Shown here piece by piece: positions 57,415 through 64,000 of a stretch of 64,000 nucleotides of DNA. Location of the stretch: NCBI GenBank assembly GCA_021030915.1, contig JAGEMR010000116.1, forward strand, positions 30,305-94,304, read 5' to 3'. Source of the stretch: Astrothelium macrocarpum (taxonomy: Eukaryota > Ascomycota > Dothideomycetes > Trypetheliales > Trypetheliaceae). The notes below the pieces were generated by a model. It did no database searches. It had not been told where the DNA came from and worked only from the letters and a program-made list of their open reading frames with translations. A program made the position numbers and the translations under genes. Within the stretch, counting starts at the first letter, position 1. Each line of letters starts with the position of its first letter.

Positions 57415-58163
57415 CTAGTTCCGGTCAATACCAAGCCCAACTCTCCCAATCCTGATCCTCTCCTCTTGCGAGAACGTTTCGACGCCTTGCTGCAATGCCT
57501 CTATGAGTATAGGTAAGCTTCGCTCGCTGAAGTCAGGAGCAGAGCGAGCCTTATCAAGGTCTTCGGCAAGTTCCTCTGTTATCTTGCGTAGATAGAATTT
57601 TTTGAACGCATCTTCGGCTGCAGCATCCGATGATACATCAGGTGTTCTGTCTGCTGGCTCCTCAGGTGATGCCTTGCGCTTGATAATCATCAGTCTGATA
57701 CGGCGTGCCGAAGCCCAAAAGTCTTGATTGTGGGACACATACATTTTGACCGTTTTCGTGGTCTATTTGTGAATCATGTCTGTTCTCATGGGATTCTTTT
57801 GCAATCTCCGAAGCGTTCTCGTCATTCAAATTGTTGTTATCGAGATGTGCTTTTTTCAGGTGAGATCCAGGAGACTAAACAAATGTCAGGACGAAAATTT
57901 GATATTAACGAAAAGAATAATGTCATTAACAAATTATTGACGAATATTACGCACCTGAGATAAATTAGTCTCTGAATTTTCGTCCGGCACGTCTGCATTT
58001 TCTGAAACGACATTATCCTGGGGAGTATGCACTAGATACTGATCAGTTACGCCACGAGCAATTGTTACAGCACCCAGGAATCGAAAATACCTGCAGTACG
58101 GAGCTTTCGCTTCCGTGTTCTTCTTTTAGGTTTTTCATCTACTGTTCTGGATTTAGAGCCCAT
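57415..58163 (-). CDS. RSA3: ribosome assembly protein Rsa3
   Basis: Four exons. The first encodes MGSKSRTVDEKPKRRTRKRK, a basic nucleolar-type N-terminus. Two short exons carry a Glu/Asp/Asn-rich linker (HTPQDNVVSENADVPDENSE; ENASEIAKESHENRH). The last exon holds the Rsa3 domain: DAFKKFYLRKITEELAEDLD, KARSAPDFSERSLPILIEAL and TFSQEERIRIG. The FYL...DLDK.R.APDF...LPILI...LQQG pattern is diagnostic for Rsa3, a nucleolar factor acting with Dbp6 in early 60S subunit assembly. The acceptor TATCTAG in intron 1 is needed to avoid a stop; the nearer ATCAG acceptor fails. Length is about 190 residues, within the usual fungal range. Confidence 0.88.
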
Positions 58164-58486
58164 TTTATATATTTTGGGGGGCCTATAGCAGAGAAAATGG
58201 ATGCGAGTGAATCTAGTTGATGGTACCCGGAACTTCGTACACGGGCCGTTCATTCAAGATCCTACCCAATCATCTCCTCTTCACGAATGGACATGATTTT
58301 TGGTAGACTCCGCTTTGTCATTTAATAGTTGATGAGTTTAGGCATTAACTGGTATATTGGCTTTACTAGTGCACATTAAAATAATCTGAGCGACAAACTT
58401 CTAAGCGGCAGCTTCACTACCAACTTCCATCTAGCCATTGCAAAACCCAGCTGATCATGACACTTCATCAAGCAAAGCCCACCCAT
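58164..58486. other. intergenic, promoter of RSA3
   Basis: About 320 bases, AT-rich, with no gene. Confidence 0.45.
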
Positions 58487-61189
58487 TCATACCACTTCAT
58501 CAAGCAAGACCCCCTTCCCCACCAACGGCACCGTCTCCCTCTCCCGCCTCACCCTCTCATTCCCCTCCAAAACCTTCCTCCTCTCCGCCGCCTCCCTCTG
58601 CACGCCCCTCAACCCCTCCAAATGCCGCTCCATCGCCTCCTGCCACCCGTCACCATACATAGCACGAAACTCCAACTCCGTCGCCTCCGCAAGCTGCCGC
58701 TCCAGCACTTCCCCCGCCGTCCTCGTCAGCTCCTCGATCCCGCGCCGTACATCCACCTCCCTCGCCAGCTTCAATTTCTTGGTGGTGTTCGAGTTGGCAG
58801 CGCCGTCGTCGGCTTCGCGCTTCCGCTTTTCTCGCAGAGCTTCCTGCCGCCGTGCGCGCGCTGCGAGATACCGGATGGAGTGGCCGGCGGCGGCGCCTTC
58901 CTTGGGTGCTGGGAGCGGGTCGAGAGGCGGTGCGGTGAAGAAGAGGATGCGGCCGTTTTCGTCGCGGTGGAATTGCTCGCGGATGTCCGGGGGGATGGAG
59001 AGGTTGGCGGCGTCGTTGAGGCAGTAGACTTCCATGGGCTGTGGGGTCTTGTAGCCGAGGGCGGAAGGGGCCATGCGTGAGGCCTGGGTGTAGTTTTGGG
59101 TGGACTGCGGGGTGGCGTAGTTGTTGAGGGGAGCGGGTTGGGTGGAGGTGAAGTTTGTGGAGGGAGTGTGGGGTGGGAAGGATGCGGTTTGTGGGGTCGT
59201 CACTCGGGGCATGGAGGCAGCGGGTGAACCAGATTTTCCGTAGTACTGAGTTTGTGAGTATGAGGGGCGTATGCCTTGGGAATGTGACGGTGACGGTGCT
59301 GTCATTTGAGCTGTCGCGGCAGGAACTGGTATCAGAGGATCAGATCGCGGCTCCGTAGAGTATTTGCTGGGCTGTCTAGAGGGCTGCTTGGGAGGTGGTG
59401 GTGGTGGTTGAGGTGGAGGGCTTGGAGTAGGTTCTGGAGGAGGTGAATCCTGCAAAACAAGTCAGTCGCTGTTTACTGAGTGACACGGCATAGTCCAATT
59501 CAATCTCACCTTTGGATCTCTCGGCCGTTTATGCACAGCGCCAATCTTTGGAGGAGCATTCTCAGCACCCCATTCGGGCTTGGGCAACTCATCCGTCTCT
59601 TTCGCTTCATCTTTTAAAAGATAGGCGATCGGACTGGGCACCTTCTTCATTTTCTTGGGCGCATCAAACAGGTCCATTTCATAATCCTTGTCTCGTACCT
59701 CATCTGGCAAACAGCTTGCCCACGTCTTAATTTTATTCAGCTTGAACTTTTCCTCATTGTATCGAGCTTCACAAACGTAAATCTCCTTGTCCGTAGGGAA
59801 ATTGCGAGGTCGTCCTTTATTGTAGCGTGTGAAAAACATGACGAAACATCGATCAACAACTTCATCAATGTGATGATCACGATACTGACCAGTCTTGACA
59901 ACTTCATTTTCGTAAAAATGTTTGTCAAATCGATGAACAGTCTGCTCAGGTCGGTAATACCAGCATGCATTGACCCATTTCTGGCCCTCTACATCTTGCC
60001 ATGTTCGATAAATTTGGGCCACAATAGGCTTGGTCAAATCGTTGGGATTTTGAATGTGCACCCAGTCGCCGACCTTCCAAAGCTCTCCATTATGCAAGAT
60101 GCCTCCAGCAATTGGTATGCGGCCTTCTTCCATGGCGTACTCGGTGTCAGGTTTGGCTTTTTCAGCGTCCATAAGACTGTGAGCCTCTTGCTGGAGTTCC
60201 ACAGCGTCTTTGTAAATCTGACTCTCATCCTGATTGTAAGATTTTGCATTTTCAAACATGGTATCAACATCTTTCATGAACTGCTCCAAGGTTGTGTACT
60301 TTTTTCGCTTTAGCTTCTTCTTCAAAACATCAAACGCAATGGGCGTCTTGATCTCGTTGTAATATTCAGGCATCACAGCCTTATCAGGTAATCGCTCAAA
60401 ATGACTGATCTTGAGCTGACCGTGGGAGTTTTTAGGTTTGCGTAAGCCCTTCATAACATTCTTAATGCGGGCCTCCATTGGTGTATCAACTCGCGGCGGT
60501 CGACCTCTCCTCTTCCTGAGCTCTGCCTCTGTGACCTTTGCATCCTCTTTTTCAATGCCAGATTCGCGCTTGGTAATGGCGGCAGTTGATCGAGCGCCTC
60601 TCTTTCTTTTCCGCTTGCCGCCCTCATCAGACTCCTCGGCTTCCTCATCCTCTTCCTCGTCCTCCTCCTCTTCTTCCTCCTCTTCCTCCTCTGGCTCCGG
60701 GTTCTCGTCTGGGGGAGGTATTTCACCTAAGAATGGCAATTTTGCTGCATCTGCAGAAATGGTCTTTGCCTCGGCAACCTTCTTGAGCTCAGATTCGAGG
60801 AGCTCCTTGATAATCAGTGCATCTTGATAGGCGCCAGCATCCGGTCGATTGAAGACCTGGGCATTGTGTGGTATGAGGGCAAAGTCGCGAACAAAGTCTT
60901 CGAAGGTCTGATATTCTTTTGCAATAAGTTTGGCCTTGATCATACTCAACGCCATGGGTTCCTTGATGACCTCGTAGTAGGCTGGAAGAACGCGCTTGTT
61001 GACTTTGCGGTGAAAGACTTTGGACGGATCGTCTCCATCCTTGGTTCGATAATTGTATATGTTGTCCAAAATCTTCTGCATCGCACTCCACTGCTCCTCG
61101 GAAATCGACAAGTCACCAGGCTCTTGTGCATTTTCGGTAGAGGGCAAGGGAGTTGCGCTCTTGGTGGCGCGCTCAGGCTGCGGCCCCAT
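58487..61189 (-). CDS. RSC chromatin-remodelling subunit, double bromodomain plus BAH (Rsc1/Rsc2-like)
   Basis: Two exons (61189-59510 and 59449-58487) give 880 residues. Bromodomain 1 is at about 25-140 (VNKRVLPAYYEVIKEPMALS; ALIPHNAQVFNRPDA). An acidic run of Glu/Asp near residue 175 and basic RKRKRGARS follow. Bromodomain 2 is at about 245-345 (PEYYNEIKTPIAFDVLKKKL; NAKSYNQDESQIYKDA). A GRPP AT-hook core sits between them. The BAH domain spans about 380-500 (WKVGDWVHIQNPNDLTKP; WYYRPEQTVHRFDKHFYENE; KEIYVCEARYNEEKFKLNKI). The C-terminal half is Pro/Gln-rich with a helical Arg/Glu tail. This domain order is that of the RSC subunits Rsc1/Rsc2, which bind acetylated nucleosomes in the nucleus. 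The second exon lies in a strong C-to-G skew patch on the + strand. Confidence 0.93.
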
Positions 61190-61662
61190 GTTGACGGAGC
61201 TTGTCGTGAGAGGGTTGAGGATGATTACCCAGGGAGAAAGGATGCTGAGAAGACGCGCTCAAAGTTGCGCGATGCCGGTGGTTTGGGTTTGTCCAACCGA
61301 ATGCAGGGAAACGCGGAAGGTACACCCGATCGGCAACTAAATTAGGAACTAGCCTTAACAAGGTATGGTATTGACGTCTTAGGCAAAGGCACAACACCAA
61401 AACATTTGCATCTCATACAATCTTCCCATTTGTCACAAACATTGGAAGTCTGCCGGACAGCTTCTCCAACCTTCTACTGTTTTCCATTCACGCTTTGCTA
61501 ACACAGTTTCGTGTTTGCCGTGAATGACCTCCTTAGTCAGCTCTTACATGCTTCCTAGCAATCACAGGCGATTACTTTTTCTTGCTGATGGTACTGCTCT
61601 GTCCTCGGTGATCCATAGACTTTGTTGAGCCAAATTTGATAATTATCACAAAAGTATACATC
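61190..61662. promoter_or_regulatory. shared divergent promoter, RSC subunit / OTU1
   Basis: A 473-base gap between start codons of two genes pointing away from each other. No coding frame is supported. It is likely a bidirectional promoter. Confidence 0.5.
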
Positions 61663-62685
61663 ATGAGGATTCGTGTGAGAGGGCCTTCGGGCGTTAACAC
61701 GATCATCTTGGACCCATCACAAACTATTGCGGAGTTGAAGTCTGCCATCCAAGAAGCTACTTCTGTGCCTGACTTTGATCTGAAATCTGGCTATCCACCT
61801 CAGTCACTAGACCTAGCCTCAATGAGTGCGGAAACCAGGTTATCTGACATCGGCATCAAGCTGGACGGGGAGCAACTCATTGTCATGCCGAGGGAAATCC
61901 AGTCGAAGCTTGAGCATCCTATCAAGACCAGTGACGGAGTCCCTGCTCAAGAAAAGATTCAGCCTCTCCCTACACAGAACTCGCAACCACTTCTACCTCT
62001 CGAACGCAAACAGACTGGTGTTGAAATGGATCCGCCAGAACTTCCTCTTTCTTCACATGCTGGCACACTCGTCTTGCGTGTCATGCCTGATGACAATAGC
62101 TGCATGTTTCGTGCTCTCGGTTCTGCTGTCATGGGTTCTCTCGATGGCGTGACAGAGCTCCGAGCAGTTGTGGCGCGGGTTATTCAAGAAAACCCCGAGC
62201 TTTACGGCGAGGCCATGCTCCAAAAAGCTCCCGATGACTATTGTCGCTGGATACAGCAAGAAACTTCATGGGGTGGTGGCATCGAGCTCAGCATCTTGAG
62301 CCAAGAGTTCGACATCGAGATCTGTAGCGTCAATGTGCAGGATCTCAGAATAGACCGATTCAACGAGGGAAAGCCGACGCGATGTGTCTTGGTTTACTCG
62401 GGAATTCACTACGATACGATAGCGCTCAATCCGAGCTCGCCTCCACATGGGAGAGCGGATGCACCTCCAGACTTTGATGTCAAGGTTTTTGATTCCTCAG
62501 ACGATGATATACTAGAAACAGCACAAGAGCTGTGCAAGATTCTGCAAGGCAAACATTATTTCACAGACACAGCGGCATTTGCTATCAAATGCAACGACTG
62601 TGGCTGGGTGGGAATTGGAGAGGATGGGGCAACTCAACACGCTAGGGAGACTAATCATTACAACTTTGGTGAAGCTGATGGCTAA
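61663..62685 (+). CDS. OTU1: ubiquitin thioesterase Otu1
   Basis: A single exon of 340 residues. The N-terminal UBX-like domain reads MRIRVRGPSGVNTIILDPSQ and carries the GYPPQ turn of the Cdc48-binding fold. The OTU catalytic domain starts LRVMPDDNSCMFRALGSAV, with Cys in DDNSCMF and Asp upstream, and the catalytic His in YSGIHYDTIAL. A C-terminal C2H2 finger (CNDCGWVGIGEDGATQHA and RETNH) completes the Yod1/Otu1 architecture. The enzyme trims ubiquitin chains on substrates handled by Cdc48/p97, as in ER-associated degradation. The frame extends nine codons upstream, but only to a TTG; the ATG at 61663 gives the conserved start. It is convergent with the oxygenase gene, with 63 bases between stop codons. 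Confidence 0.95.
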   Translation: MRIRVRGPSGVNTIILDPSQTIAELKSAIQEATSVPDFDLKSGYPPQSLDLASMSAETRLSDIGIKLDGEQLIVMPREIQSKLEHPIKTSDGVPAQEKIQPLPTQNSQPLLPLERKQTGVEMDPPELPLSSHAGTLVLRVMPDDNSCMFRALGSAVMGSLDGVTELRAVVARVIQENPELYGEAMLQKAPDDYCRWIQQETSWGGGIELSILSQEFDIEICSVNVQDLRIDRFNEGKPTRCVLVYSGIHYDTIALNPSSPPHGRADAPPDFDVKVFDSSDDDILETAQELCKILQGKHYFTDTAAFAIKCNDCGWVGIGEDGATQHARETNHYNFGEADG

Positions 62686-62748
62686 TTACTGACTACCAAA
62701 TACTCTTGAGAACCGTGTAAGAATAGGAAATTAATAATACCTCATACT

Positions 62749-63880
62749 TTAGTACGTTGCCTCCATTCTCTTTAGTATGTATTCTCCAGCTGTTATTGGC
62801 TCGTACTTCTTTGGTTGCTGTTCGTCCCATGTTCCTGGCAATGCATCTACAACAACATCGGGATTCGCTGCAGCGAAACAAGCGATTGAATATCGCGCAT
62901 TTGTCATCCTCTCTTCATCAGAAGCTTTGCCAGCGTCTCTCATGTCAACCGGAGGTGCCTTCACCCTGTGTACTGTACTCTTTAGATGATCGTTACTCCA
63001 TCTCATCAGACAGTCTGCGATATTTATCAAGACTGCTCCTCCTACAGGCTTCACCGGCATGAATTTGCCTGGGTGGTGTGGATGTTCCACTTCGAGTCCT
63101 CCAACGGCATCTTGGAAGAGTATAGTGAGTGTGCCATAGTCACTATGAGCATCAAGACGTCCCTTTTCGCCAGACAATAGAGCTCGCTCAGATATCGATG
63201 GATAATGAAGCAGACGTAGCTGGTGCAACTCTTGTGAATGGAATGGGTGGAAATAGGTAGGTGGTAGAGAAAGACCAAAGGCTATGGCGCTGAAGACGTG
63301 GCGGATCAAACTCGCACATTCAGTGAAAAAGTCTTCCATGAAGCTTATTGGTTTCAATACTGGGTAAAAAGCGGGTATTATGGATTTTAACGGACCTTTT
63401 AAATCCAGGTAGTTTGTCCTCTGGAAGCCAGATACTAGGCTGATATTCGTCATTTACATTGCCGATCTCAAAGCTCTCTTTTACGTCTGGAACCTTCCGT
63501 AGTTCTTGGATTGAGTCCCGATCAAAGATGTTTTGCGAGACTTTTTCCCGACCAATGCTCGAATATCCACGGTGATGGCTGGCACCTGGCGGATGAGGTG
63601 CTAGCATTTTAGTATCCGTCGGGAGATCGAAAAAGCGTTTGCTCTGAAATTTTGTGAATTGATTGCGAAGCATGAGAATTGACGGAATTTTATTACTAAC
63701 CCATTGGAAGCCTTCTTCGAGCTTTTTCTTAGGTACACTGTGGTTGGTGAGGTATACGAAACCTACATTGCGGAAGGCGTCCTTGATCTGCTTGGATGTG
63801 GCTAATTTTTGTTCTTCTGTCCCGTCCAAGAAGCAACTGAAGTCAATGACGGGTATCGGTTCTTCGCTTGTCGATGCCAT
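62749..63880 (-). CDS. 2-oxoglutarate/Fe(II)-dependent oxygenase (isopenicillin N synthase-like)
   Basis: Three exons, about 340 residues. The DIOX_N domain begins MASTSEEPIPVIDFSCFLDG and FRNVGFVYLTNHSVPKKKLE. The first intron (GTTAGT...TTTCAG) joins QW to SKRFFDLP. A second intron of 52 bases near 63410-63360 joins LPGFK to SFMEDFFTEC; unspliced, the frame is shifted. The catalytic core has the iron ligands HxD in RLDAHSDYGTLTIL and the distal His in LKSTVHRVKAP, then the 2-oxoglutarate-binding Arg in NARYSIACF. The enzyme should couple oxidative decarboxylation of 2-oxoglutarate to hydroxylation or desaturation of an unknown substrate. Fungal members are common both in primary metabolism and near biosynthetic genes; nothing adjacent indicates which applies here. 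Confidence 0.9.
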
Positions 63881-64000
63881 AATAGCTATGGTTGTGGAAT
63901 GAAGTTGTTTAGTTGGTTGCGGGCTCTTCGGCTGAGAAATTCCGTTCCGAAATTGACACGGGCCACCACCACCAAATCAAGCACCTCCTGAAGCCCGAAT

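Noticed and set aside
63360..63415. Apparent frameshift in the 2-oxoglutarate oxygenase
   Set aside because: A 52-base intron ending AATAAG joins LPGFK to SFMEDFF in frame, as relatives require.

Overview
This is chromosomal DNA of a filamentous ascomycete (Pezizomycotina). Most genes carry short introns of about 50-80 bases with GT donors and AG acceptors. The recognisable proteins are fungal types: a hybrid histidine kinase, HymA/Mo25, a Sro7/Lgl protein, Nma111, an RSC bromodomain-BAH subunit, Rsa3 and a fungal rhodopsin-fold membrane protein. I see no rRNA, convincing tRNA, CRISPR array or intact transposon. The species cannot be named from the sequence. Exon limits below come from reading frame, splice signals and family similarity, without transcript support.

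Layout: 1-1461 is the N-terminal part of a zinc metallopeptidase that runs off the left edge. 2155-13546 is metabolic and transport-rich: an MFS sugar transporter divergent from an SDR polyol-type dehydrogenase, then a Baeyer-Villiger-type flavin monooxygenase, an aquaporin-like channel, an MDR oxidoreductase and a monocarboxylate-type MFS transporter. It has the look of a catabolic or specialised-metabolism neighbourhood, but no regulator or backbone synthase is present. 14289-34716 holds signalling and cell-polarity genes: a His-rich low-complexity protein, a 2034-residue PAS hybrid histidine kinase, HymA/Mo25, a putative secreted Cys-rich protein, a Sro7/tomosyn-like protein, protein-L-isoaspartate methyltransferase and an F-box/2EXR-like protein.

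36221-49935 is looser: mitochondrial serine hydroxymethyltransferase, a small two-span membrane protein, a lone atypical SDR epimerase between two long gene-free stretches (2.5 and 3.1 kb), a fungal rhodopsin-type protein, the AP-2 sigma subunit and a small SANT/Myb-like protein. 50458-63880 is dense housekeeping: the Nma111 protease, a YwbE-domain/zinc-finger protein, an SRPK-type kinase, Rsa3, an RSC subunit, the Otu1 deubiquitinase and a 2-oxoglutarate/Fe(II) oxygenase.

The most unusual structural signal is compositional. At ten places a GC-rich patch of roughly 0.4-1 kb switches abruptly from C-rich to G-rich along the + strand, always with the same polarity. The patches lie mostly over 3' halves of genes of either orientation. 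This is the shape of an upward GC-skew jump and is described in the findings.
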